Assembly (NCBI GenBank): GCA_918807975.1
Contig: OU964928.1
Coordinates: 16,203,823 to 16,267,822, forward strand
Origin: Aplidium turbinatum
Lineage: Eukaryota > Chordata > Ascidiacea > Aplousobranchia > Polyclinidae
Reading direction: 5' to 3'
Length of the DNA: 64,000 nt
Part shown: piece by piece, positions 34,931-45,479 of the stretch
How positions within the stretch are numbered: position 1 is the stretch's first letter
How the letters are laid out: every line of letters begins with the position of its first letter
Notes under the pieces: generated by a model
What the model saw: only the letters and a program-made list of their open reading frames with translations
Database searches by the model: none
What the model was told of the DNA's origin: nothing
Translations under genes and position numbers: made by a program

Positions 34931-35960
34931 CAGTACGGTATTGAATATTTTTACAAGTGTTTTGATTTAAGGTCTGATGATCCCATTAGTACCAGGACCA
35001 AATTATCCTCTCAACAGCCCTGTCTACAGATTTTTACTGGCAATGTTTTTCGTCTTCAGGTTTTGATTGTATCTAAATAGGTAAAAAATGTAGACTGTTC
35101 TTGTAGCCTATCCTTCTTTTTCTGCATAGGCAATTACACACAAAATCGTTTTTTATTTCAAAGATTGCATCCCAAGAACGAATTAACCTACCACATATTG
35201 GAGGCACTTGGTCACGTGACCCCTGAAATCGAAACAAAACATGCTAATTTTCTCAGTTTTTACCAAATGAATTCTCACTTGCTCACGCAATCACATTGTT
35301 CTTAATTGTGGCTGTTTGAAACGAAAAAAAAATTGAAATTGTGTTTGTTTGCGTGTCTCAGTTTTGTTTAACTTCGAAAAACGAGCAGTTTTATATTGTA
35401 GCCTACTGAATTTTGAAACAAAAAGTAGCCTAAATGAAGAAGTAAGAAAGGTTAATGCATCTTTGGCTTATATGTATAGGGCCGCCGTAGGCGTATGGAT
35501 GAGAACCAATAATATTGCAATGGTCAACAATTTTTCAAAACTTGTTTGCTTCCGAGATGAAAACATTCGATTCTTATGGATTTTTGGATGCTGAATTCAA
35601 AAATGTTGGTCAAAATACCTAGCTCTGATTTAAAAGATGCACAACCTTCTATTTTGTATGTGGTCAACATATTGTAGGCGACAAGCTTTATTGGTGCACT
35701 TTCATAAACACCAGGGATTTCTATACACAGTAACAATTTGCAACAATCCATGTCATTATTGCATGCGTTTCGATTTCAGCACAATAGCTTATAGCCTTAT
35801 AGCTTAGGCAATGCAACAAAGGATTGTCATGTTTATAAATTTCTAATTTATTTTGCTTTTTCTTCGTCTTAGGGTCTGTCTTTAGTGTGCGATTAATGAA
35901 GCATCCTTATAGTTATAATTCAGTAAAAGTGAACAAGCGTTGACTTGATTGGTTTTGTTT
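34931..35960. other. Intergenic, nothing recognised
   Basis: AT-rich sequence with no supported coding segment or repeat pair. Confidence 0.45.
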
Positions 35961-35964
35961 TCTA

Positions 35965-36513
35965 GGGTTATTTGAAACGAACTTTTTCAAGTCGAAACGA
36001 AATTCTTCTTAAAGATTTTTGCTTCGAAACGAAATCAAGATAAACAATAGTCGAAATGAAATATTTCGTAATTTCAAAACGAAACGAAATATTTTACAGC
36101 TAGCAAGACATTGCTTTTGAAGTCAACATGAAATTTTGAACATATTTTTTGCTAACGAAAGTGTGATATTAGAAAAAGATGTCGACAGCCAACATCCCTT
36201 TCTCCGCCAAGCAGAACAAAACACTGGATGAAAACGCAAACAACCAAATTTGGTAAAGACCGGGATGTTTTGTTTGAAACGACGCCAAAGCTGATAGCAA
36301 TATTCTTTTTTTCTTGCTTTTTTATCAGCAACTGAATAACAGCAAATTTCCAGAAATGCAAAAGTTTGCAAAAAAAGATGTTGAGCTTGTTCGGTTCGAC
36401 ATATTTGTGTGAGCAGACGTTCTCGATTATGAACTTAAACAAGAACCGCTTGAGGTCAAAGCTAAGCGACTCCCACCTACGTGATATTTTACCACTTGAC
36501 CTGGTATAGAAAT
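35965..36513 (+). mobile_element. hAT (GTF2IRD2/ZBED-like) transposase 3' fragment
   Basis: A plus-strand frame ending at about 36510 reads FGSTYLCEQTFSIMNLNKNR, then LRSKLSDSHLRDIL: the C-terminal dimerisation region of the hAT branch that gave rise to GTF2IRD2 and ZBED5. Upstream, repeated gaaacgaaat words at 35973-36100 look like the AT-rich subterminal part of a hAT element. No duplication was found. Confidence 0.65.
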
Positions 36514-36719
36514 CAAGAGGTCAGTATCATCCTTCACATTAGCATAGAACTTGTGTTTTACAAAATTTCTGGATGTGTTCATTTTTGATGGAAAAACAGA
36601 CTAGGCTAGCCTATACATATCATGATAGTTCGGCTGCATATGTTTCCAACGAAATAGCCCACTTAAACCTGTAGCCTATATATATATTACTATGTCGTAT
36701 GAGAATGACATTAAGATAA

Positions 36720-37156
36720 TACAATATTGCTATATATGCATCTTTCTTGGCGTAAAACAAGATTGTCAGAGGCTGTTGGCCGTGGGCACTTCCGTAGTAT
36801 TATCAAATTTGGCCTGCTTAGGAACAATTTTGGACACCCCAGTCCTATAGTATTTTCACAAAAGTGGACAAAAGGACAGTGTAGGTGGACAAAAGAAGCG
36901 GTATAAAGACTCACTGAAGAGTAATCTTAAAATGTGTAACATTAATTACACAAACTGGGAGGAAACCGCAGAGGATAGGCTGCTTTGGAGATCTGCCACA
37001 CATGAAGGTGTTGCCACGTTTGAGAAGAAAAGAATGCAAAGAAAAGAACGACAATCACACCCGCAACCAACTCTCCCAAAGGATCATGTACCAAATGTAA
37101 CCAAACTTTTAAAGCCAGGATTGGACTCATTAGCCATTTAAGAACTCACCGTTAGC
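36720..37156 (+). mobile_element. LINE 3' fragment with C-terminal zinc finger
   Basis: The plus-strand frames read GGQKKRYKDSLKSNLK, NYTNWEETAEDRLLWRS and HEGVATFEKKR, followed in another frame by CTKCNQTFKARIGLISHL-type C2H2 finger ending at the stop near 37156. This order is the standard C-terminus of LINE reverse transcriptases common in invertebrates. The 5' part is absent and there is at least one frameshift. Confidence 0.75.
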
Positions 37157-37280
37157 TTTTTATTTTTATTGCGAAGGCCATCATCGGCACATTTCACTTT
37201 TTTGAAAATAAAAAGTTTTTGTGTTTTTTTTTTGTAAGTCACAAAAAAACTTTGTAGCTCCTCCTCTTAATCTGCTTTAA

Positions 37281-39730
37281 CACTAGAACGGCCGAAAAAA
37301 AATGGGTCTATATACCTCCAACGGCCGCTGGTGTCGAAATCGACACTTTTCACAAAAACTTTATTTTTCCGCAAAATTAACAGTAAGAGTTCGTTTTATT
37401 TTACAGTGATAAATTATCTGAAGCACTTATTACTTTGTCACCTGTTTGCGCTGTTCATTTTTTGGTTTTAGACGAAAGTTATGACGTAGGCTACCAGATT
37501 TTTATCAGTTCGAAGTTTGACTGTATCTGTATCTTGACTCTGCAATGTACGATGATCTGAAAATTGAACAGAGCGAAGGCATAATTATCATAAAAATAGC
37601 ACAAAGTTTTCTTATTCAGGAGAAAAAAATCAAACAAACCAACAAGCACTTTACGCAGTGCAGCCTTTGCACTCTGTGACTTTTCAGTCACCATTATCAC
37701 ACTTTCCACAAGTTGGTTTACGACAGTGGCGGCAAATGGTAACTGTATTGTTTTTGCAATAATGTCCAGCACATTTTCTGCATTTTCTAGATAGTCGTCC
37801 CTCTTCCCTGCTCTTCTTCTCTCTGCAGTGTCGGCTTTCGTTTCAGCACATGAGCAGTTCTCAAGCTTTCAATAAGCTGGAGCATAAAATCATGTCGGCT
37901 GATGATGAAACGACCATTTATTAGGATTTAATGAACTAAGAAACGAAGGACATCTGCAAAATACAAGCCATAAATATAAAAGAACAAAATAAGTCAGTCT
38001 CACAGAATTAGAACATAAAGCAACAGAAAATCCCTTTAACTGAACATTGCAAGAAAGGCTCTTATAAAAACGGGCCTGCTGAGATTGAGTGAGCCGAGAG
38101 GCGCAAACAGAGAAAACAATCAAGGTAAAGTGAGCCGAGAGGCGCGAACAGAGAAAACAAGCAAGGTAAAGCGCGCCGAGCAGAGAAACCATAACATACA
38201 AATATATAATATACATACAATAAACGTAAATTTACAACAGGTTTTAGACAAAAATTATGACGTAGGCTACCAGATTTTTATCAGTTCGAACTTCGAAGTT
38301 TGACTGTGTCTGTATCTTGACTCTGTCGTGTAGCCTACGATGATCTGAAAATTCAACAGAGCGAAGACATAATTATCATAAAAATAACACAAAGTTTTCT
38401 TATTCAGGAGAAAAAAATCAAACAAACCAACAAACACTTTACGCAGTGCAGCCTTTGCACTCTGTGACTTTCCAATCACCATTATCACACTTTCCACAAG
38501 TTGGTTTTCGACAGTGGCTGCAAATGGTAACTGTATTGTTTTTGCAATAATGTCCAGCACATTTTCTGTATTTTCTAAATAGTCGTCCATGCTCTTCTTC
38601 TCTCTGCAGTGCCGGCTTTCGTTTCAGCACATGAGCAGTTCTCAAGCTTTTAGGCCTAGTGAGCTGGAGGATAAAATCATGTCGGCTGATGTTGCTGCCG
38701 AATGTTTTCTAAAAATAAATCAAGAGTTTAAAGCTGCAATATCTAGCATATTTGTCCAAACTGCAAGAGGCCATCTTTTGCTTGCTGCATGTGTGGTGTA
38801 TTTTCTTGCCATTTGGTCAAACACATCAACTGCTACTTTGTTCTCGCTATAAAATGGGATCACAGAGGGTTTCTTTTTCTCTGTTACATCGATACTGGGG
38901 CTGTCATGCATAGTGGAAAGGAAATTTGCATTTTTTTGCACTGATAGTTTACAAGCATGCAGCTGTTCGTTGAATTGTAGAAGAATTTACTGCGAAAATT
39001 TTTCTTCTCCACCCTTGATCATCTCCTTTGTCAGTCCTTTACTGTTAGCTCGAACGGTTCCAACAATGGTTATATTTCTTTCCTATAGCAAACCAGCAAG
39101 ATTCACCCTAGTAGCCTAAAGAAGTTAACTGTGGTGACGTTGTACCCGCCTTGTCTGTGTTAATTGGTGGTGATCCTCATCACTACATCCTCGGTGAGAA
39201 GCCTTCCACTTCGTTGCTCTCTTTCAATAGCTCCAAGGTAGCCTACAATAAGTACGGTACGGTATTGCATACGTATTTGGAAATGAACCTCGGCTAACAC
39301 CCAGAATTTCATGTCAAACTTGTCTGGTTTGTTTGGCATGAACATTTGGCATGAACATAAAAGGACATTTGTTTTTCATTGGAAATAGCTGTTCATCGAT
39401 TGGCAGGCTCCAATCCGGAGTGTAATTGTTGATGCAATCAGCAACAAGTCCTTTCACTGGCTCTCGAATATGAATAAACTCATCTGTTGCATATCGCTGA
39501 TAGATTTGTGGAAGGTAGCCTATCTGTAAACTCAGTGCGATGAATTAAAATCAAGCCGAGCGATGAGACACATCAAGCCGAGCGTTGGATAATTACCATG
39601 AGAAACGCTATATGTAAGTGTGAAAACCATTGAATTCGTTTTTTTCACACAGGAAATCTTTTATACTTTACAAATCTTTCTATACAATTAAATTTGTATG
39701 AGGTGTCGATTTCGACACCTTAGCTTAAAC
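37281..39730 (-). mobile_element. piggyBac transposon, rearranged
   Basis: The low-coordinate end is TTAA (37277-37280) followed by cactagaacggccg, as expected for piggyBac. Minus-strand pieces of transposase: FMPNKPDKFDMKFWVLAEVH (39345 downward), KVAVDVFDQMARKY and KRWPLAVWTNMLDIAALNS (38941-38720), and a Cys-rich C-terminal finger ICSHCRKPTCGKCDNGDW (about 38520-38460). The last 440 bases are present twice (37464-37905 and 38240-38691), with an LTR exactly at the junction. The far end near 39725 has a TTAA and a tgtcgatttcgaca palindrome, but no good copy of the terminal repeat. It is not functional. Confidence 0.85.
37906..38239 (-). mobile_element. LTR (fossil), second copy of the family at 19299
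   Basis: It begins tgaaacgacc and ends acaaca, matching the reverse complement of the solo LTR at 19299-19580 along its whole length. An internal segment of about 37 bases (gagccgagaggcgc...) is doubled here and single in the other copy. The flanking 5-mers are gatga and ggttt, which do not match. No internal region is present. The copy is moderately diverged from the other, so it is not recent. Confidence 0.7.
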
Positions 39731-39849
39731 TTTACCAACCTGTAGACCTACCGATTCTCAGCAATTTAATTTTTACAATCACATGATTAGGCCTAAACCT
39801 TTGCAAATTGAAAGAGTACCGTAGGCTAAGTCTACCCCTTTACGGTAAT

Positions 39850-40116
39850 CAGGCCCGGATTTAGGGGGGGGCAGAGGGGGCAGTTGCCCCGGGCCCCCCG
39901 ACTTTTGAAGGGCCCCCTATGTGAAAAAAAATGTGATTTTGTGTTATTTTTTCCTTTTGGCCTTTAAAGTTTCTGCAAAATGCTGTGCAGTACTGGACTG
40001 ATGCTACTGAAGACGTAGAGGTGGTTTTTCGCGCCGTAGGCGTGAAAAATTTTTTTGCGTGGGGCCCCCCCGATCTAAAAGTGCCCCGGGCCCCCCATCA
40101 GCTAAATCCGGCCCTG
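39850..40116. mobile_element. hAT-type MITE with exact 8-bp duplication
   Basis: The ends are caggcccggatttag and (reverse complement of right) cagggccggatttag. The target duplication acggtaat lies at 39842-39849 and 40117-40124. The interior has G/C tracts and no coding potential. Length 267 bp. Confidence 0.85.
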
Positions 40117-40492
40117 ACGGTAATGCTTATTTGGTAAGTTACTTAGAGCTAATTTATTCTGGTAGATAAGATGTACGATCGTGGTTTGCAACAATGGTAA
40201 AACTGTTAAAATTTGAATGAAAATGAGAAAGCTACAACACGTTTAGTGGCAAACATTTTTAATGTTAAACTTTAATTGGGTAATTGATGTATAACTCGAC
40301 GTTGGTTTAATGTTTTATTGTAATAACATAGGAAAATTGTCAAAAAATCCGTATCCATCCCGCTTTATCACCTCCATTCCGCTTCACCTTTCTTTTATTC
40401 ACTGTTTGCATTAATAGTTGCGTCCGTTCGGTTACGTCATATTGACCAGAGAGGCGGATTCTACAGGAGCCAGTGCATCCACTTGGTAACAA

Positions 40493-40690
40493 CTAGAACA
40501 TCACACGCCCAGGGCGAAAGAGAAAATGGAATTGAGTCCTGTCTTTGTCATGAGTTACCATGGGAGGTGGGGGGAGACAGGTTATACCTGGGACTGGTAT
40601 ATAAGTCCTCCCCCACCCCCCTTGGTAACTCATGACAAAGACGGGACTCAATTTAATTTTCTCTTTCGCCCAGGGCGTGTGATGTTCTAG
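40493..40690. repeat. Long foldback (about 84-bp arms)
   Basis: The left arm starts ctagaacatcacacgccc and the right arm ends with its complement. The match continues through ctttgtcatgagttacca to about 40576 on the left and 40607 on the right, with few mismatches. The loop is about 30 bases. As RNA it would form a long hairpin. It is probably a foldback MITE. Confidence 0.75.
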
Positions 40691-40699
40691 TCTTTTCCC

Positions 40700-42063
40700 A
40701 TCCACTTTGAAGGATTTTATCCCGAAATAGGGACTTTTTAACGCTTCGAGGGATAAAAAAAGGAAATGAAGATTGGAAGGATTTTTAAAAATTTCACAAG
40801 GAAATTTTGTCTTAAAAAGGGAATTGTTATTTTTAGCAATTTTAAAGAAAATTTTATTAATATTTCCTTTCAAAAGTTCTAAAAACGACTGGAATAAGGA
40901 TGATCAGCTGGTTTCCGTCGCCACTCACAATCCGGAATTTCCGCTCCTCTCTTTCCCATTCTCGCCTTTCCGTGCTCCGTCACTTGATTTCTATTCTCGC
41001 CTTTTTGAGAATTGGACGTGAGTAGGTGAGTTAGTTCTTAATTCTTTTAGTTGAAATCAGGTGATCCATTGATTTACAGTTGAACTTGAATGGCAATGAC
41101 AAAGTTCACTGAGCTTCGACATGCAGTTGGGTACGATAAGCTTAGGCTAGTGGTATCCTTCCAGTTTAGAAAAGTTAGTTATAGCCTACTAACCTATTAT
41201 GGTCATAATAATAGAGCAAGCTAGGCTGTGTTTACAACAATACAACATGAACCATATAGTGTACACAGTCAGACTGAGTCAGTATCATGAATAGGCCTAG
41301 TATCCAGTCTCAAGTGATTATGCAGATGTTACTGAAGTTGATGGATAATTCGTTACCGGACATTTACCACCTATATATTTTCGGTGTTAAGGATACTGTA
41401 GGTTAGGAGTCCGGGCAGGAAAGATGAGAGTGGTAATTGGTAAATGCTGTCCAGGACTGGACTCCAGGTGGTGAATGTCCCAGAACCGACTAACTGACGA
41501 GCAGTTTTTTGGCTGGACAGTGAACAAAGGAAGTACCGTACCGTACGTAAACCATATTATTGTAAAATATGTGCTGCTTTTGTGTAGCCTACTGTTCTAA
41601 TAGATTGGGTTTGTCAACTAAATCAACCATGCTACTGCCTGCAAGGTGTTGTTTCTTGTGGCGATTTAAATACCATACCACTTTTTCAATTCACTGATTT
41701 TCTGTTAACTTTCAGGTTAAAACATAACTTAGATGAGATTAAAATAACTTTAATGTTGTATTGGCACCTATTTTAACTTAAATAACGTCAAAAATAACCT
41801 CGTCCATGAAGAAAATCTTCAAGGACTTCCGACTGAAAAAAAAGGAATTTTTCAGGACAAAAAAGGAAACTGAAAAGGATTTATCAATTGTCAAAAGTGG
41901 AAGCACTGATAGGAGCACCTTATTGCTGCTCAGAAAGCAAAAAGAGCTGACATTTCAAGTGATCAATTTTTGTACTTTTGCGTGTATAATCGTTCTTATT
42001 AGAGAACTTTCCATGATAATTATAGTCAATTTCAAATCTTAGTAGCTACAATGCTACATAAAA
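40700..42063. other. Intergenic; one weak MITE-like pair
   Basis: No gene was recognised. At 41348-41495, accggacatttaccacct is mirrored by aggtggtgaatgtccc, hinting at a small inverted-repeat element. The rest shows nothing I can support. Confidence 0.4.
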
Positions 42064-42902
42064 GGGTGCAACCTAGTTCGTACCCTGAACAGTTCGGACC
42101 CTCAGTTCGTACCCTGAAAAGATCGAGAGAAAAAATTAAAAAAAGCCGAAGTCGCTGATCGCAGTTTAATAGCACAAAGCCGAAGTCGCTGATCGGAGTT
42201 TCCGCAAACAAACTCGAGGGTTAGGGTTAGCGGAAACCGCGGAACTGCGGAAAAATATTTGCGGAAACTGCGATCAGCGAGGGTTAGAGCAGAGCATAGA
42301 TTCCTCGATGATTAGAGTTAGGGTTAGCCGAAACTGCGGTTAGCAAAACTGCTGAAAAATGTTTGCGGAAACTGCGATCAGCGAGGGTTAGGGGTAGAGC
42401 ATAGATTGCTCTATAGTTAGGGTAAAGGTTAGCGGAAACTGCGGAAAAATGTTTGCGGAAACTGCGATAAGCGAGGGTTAGGGTTAGAGCATAGATTGCT
42501 CTATAGTTAGGGTTAGGGTAAAGGTTAGCGGAAACTGCGGAAAAATGTTTTGGGAAACTGCGATCAGCGAGGGTTAGGGTTAGAGCATAGATTAATCTAT
42601 GGTTAGAGTTAGGGTTAAGGTTAGCGGAAACTGCGGTTAGCGGAGTCTACGGAAAATGTTTGCGGAAAGTGCGATCAGCGAGGGTTAGGGTTAGAGCATA
42701 GATTAGCCTATGGTTAAGGTTAGCGGAAACTGCGATCTTCGGCTTTGTGCTATCTTTCTCTCGATCATTTCAGGGGGAAAATTTTAAAATGTTTGCGGAA
42801 ACTGCGATCAGCGACTTCCGCTTTTTTTAATTTTTTCTTTCGATCTTTTTAGGGTACAAACTGAGGGTCCGAACTGTTCAGGGTACGAACTAGGTTGCAT
42901 CC
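42064..42902. mobile_element. Inverted-repeat element with internal TTAGGG-like tandem repeats
   Basis: The terminal repeats of about 100 bases start gggtgcaacctagttcgtac (left) and ggatgcaacctagttcgtac (right, reverse complement). The 8-base duplication acataaaa lies at 42056-42063 and 42903-42910. Between them lie five to six diverged units of about 100-115 bases, each holding gcggaaactgcgatcagcga, runs of gggttagggttag, and gagcatagatt. No coding region. The class is uncertain; an 8-base duplication fits hAT or Mutator-like elements. Confidence 0.75.
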
Positions 42903-43169
42903 ACATAAAACAGGGATGTAAGGTTGGCTTGATAATAATAGCAGCAATAGCTGTGGTGTGGCGTTAAATCAGTGTAAAAAGATATGTTGACTAGGTTCTT
43001 GTCATCCCCGGTATCTGTAATCAACACAAGTTATAAACTTGTGTGGGCACAAAGACAAAATGCATATTTTGTTCAATTATTGTGGCATTTTCCACGGCAA
43101 TTGCTCATTCGTAATTCAAAGGTTGTAGCCATAGCCTCTGGTCTGGAGTTATTGCCACTTAGGTATTTT

Positions 43170-43345
43170 TAGAGATGGGCAGTAGCGCGCTACTTTTTTG
43201 GTAAAATTAGCGGTAGCGGCACTACCGGTAGTTTTTAGAAGAGTAGCGGCTGCAGAGCGACCCTATTTTTTTCCAAAGTAGCGGGAGAGATGCTACTTTT
43301 TTTCAGTTGCACTTCCGCTACCCGCTACTTTTTAATTTAAATTTG
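43170..43345. mobile_element. hAT-like fragment (agtagcgg repeats)
   Basis: It begins agagatgggcagtagcgcgc and continues with alternating gtagcgg/ccgctac words, a composition seen at the end of a widespread hAT type. Only one end was recognised. Confidence 0.4.
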
Positions 43346-43459
43346 GGAATCTCGTTTTCTGGTGTCGAGTTGCGATCAAGGTAATTGCTGGTATTATCCA
43401 GCAATTGTGGACGCCTTTTTTTCGGACAGGAGCAAGTCCTTGAGCTTTTCGAATACCAA

Positions 43460-43501
43460 GTTATAAGCCGCCCAGGCATGGGCGCCTGGGCGGCTTATAA
43501 C
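43460..43501. repeat. Perfect 18-bp hairpin
   Basis: The arm gttataagccgcccaggc (43460-43477) and its exact complement (43484-43501) surround the loop atgggc. There is no T-run or gene beside it, so the role is unknown. Confidence 0.7.
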
Positions 43502-43832
43502 CTACAAGCGACCAAACCTGATCTAAATTCTAAGTAGCTCATTTGATAGTGTTTTTTAACTGTATCTCGCTGTATTTTGCTGTACGGTACGTTTTTAATT
43601 GCACATTTTGTTGACACAATGAAAATCAACTAAAATCATTATTATTTCGTTCTTAGTGATCGAATGAAGTTATCAGAAACAAAACACATAATAAAAATGT
43701 CATTGAAACAGCAACAAATCTGAAGTGATAATAAGTGGGGCATGCAGCAAGAATAACAGACAACTGATTAGCCAAAATAACCACAGAATGGACACCAAGA
43801 TGCAAAAAGAACTAGATGGAGACCGAAAAGAA

Positions 43833-44193
43833 GCGAAATGGCCCGTTTCGGCAAGTCCAATTCGGCTAGTCCAATTCGGCTAGTCCGATTCGGTGAGTGC
43901 CCTATTCGGCGATTTTTTGATTTTTTTTTAATTATCAGGTATCGTAGCCTAATTATCATTGTCGTTTTAGGGGTTGGGGTTAGAGGTAAGGGTTAGCAGT
44001 TAGGGGTTTGGGGTTGGAGTTAGGGGTTAGGGTCTTATTTCAACGTTTAGCGACATTAAAACAATGTAAAAGCGGCAATGATAATTAGGCTACGGTAACC
44101 AATAATTTAAAAAAAAAATTCAAAAAATTGCTGAAAAGGGCTCTCGCCGAATAGGGCACTCGCCGAATCGGACTCGCCGAATAGTAGCAGACC
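43833..44193. mobile_element. Inverted-repeat element with 9-bp duplication and TTAGGG-like core
   Basis: The 9-base duplication cgaaaagaa lies at 43824-43832 and 44194-44202. The subterminal regions mirror each other (tccgattcggtgagtgccct against reverse-complement tccgattcggcgagtgccct) with repeated attcggc words. The middle holds ggggttagggt-type repeats. The 9-base duplication suggests a Mutator-like MITE. Non-coding, 361 bp. Confidence 0.65.
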
Positions 44194-44202
44194 CGAAAAG
44201 AA

Positions 44203-45479
44203 GATAGCGGGATGACATTGAAGAAAAGATTGGTATCACCTGGTTGAGAACAGCCAAAGACAGGATGGTGTGGAAACATATGTGGAGGCCATCTGCCAGC
44301 AGTGGCATGACTGGCTTATGGTTATGAAACAATCTAAATGAAGGTTGTTCTTTTATACTTTGTTAGTTGTGAGTAGGCCTAATGTGTTCAAGTTTTTTTT
44401 CGATAGCGTTTTTTTGATAATTTTGATGAAAATAATGATTGTGAGTGGTGCTCACAGCAAATACAATTGGAATGTTTTGCAAAAAACAGCTGGAAGCAGC
44501 AAAACACACTATCATAGAATGAGTCGCTTCAAATTTCAATAAAGTTTGTCAAAAAAGCATTTCGAATCAAGGTTGTAGACTTGTAGTGGGTACGTAGCTG
44601 CCTGGGTAACTACCCTGGTTGGCTGTTTTTTTTTTAAAAACTGTGTTTTTTTGAAAGGACATGGATAGATATACACTGGTGTTACCAGATGAGGAACTTT
44701 CTTCCAATTTGAGAAAACTTCAAAGCTGTTAAATGCAAAAACTTGCAGGAACACCTGTGATGGAGCAAAGCTTTTTCTCAAAACTTTCAAAAGTTATATT
44801 TTGACAACTTATCTAATAAATAATGCAAAGTTTGGGTGTTTATCAGAATTGTTACCCTATTTAGTATTTAGTTTTGTTGCTAGAATAAAAAATAAAAACT
44901 GATCACATTCTTGTTACATTTACCAGGCTTAACAACCAGCAACTCATTGCCTAGTAACATGAGTCAACTTATTCTTAAACTAATAAACAAATCTGTAAAT
45001 TATTTTGTGTTTAGTTATTTATATATGTACGTGAAAAAACCTATTTTTGCCCCAAAAAACATTTTTTTACCAAAAGCTTGTTTTTGCGCATAAAACTGTG
45101 TACAGGCTGGGTTTTATTAAAAAACCATGGCTTTTTTCAACCCTGCTTCGAATAGAGGTCTTATGGAATGCACACAGACACTACTGATGACACAGAAAAT
45201 GAAGAGTCACGAGGAAGTTGAAAGCAGACCTTTTCATTGTTAAAAAGTTGAAAAAAGAATTTAAAGCAACTTTATACTCAAGTGACTAACAGATTATAGC
45301 CACTGCCAAAAAAATCTCAATAAACTTTGAACCTACATTTTTAGAAAAATTTTGCATCTTTGTCTGGTATGAATACTTAAGCAGATCACTGTAATAGAAT
45401 ATAGCCTGGTTCCGTTAATCTGGCAGTGAACCTTGTAAATTGATTCACTAGTTTTGTTCATTGTGCTTGACAAAACGTC
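44203..45479. other. Elongin-A 5' flank; nothing recognised
   Basis: No conserved coding segment, repeat pair or core promoter motif could be supported. The 5' untranslated region of the Elongin-A gene presumably lies at the right end. Confidence 0.45.

Noticed and set aside
42064-42902. An interstitial telomere or true telomeric satellite
   Set aside because: The ttaggg words are embedded in a longer unit, bounded by terminal inverted repeats and a target duplication, so a mobile element explains it better.
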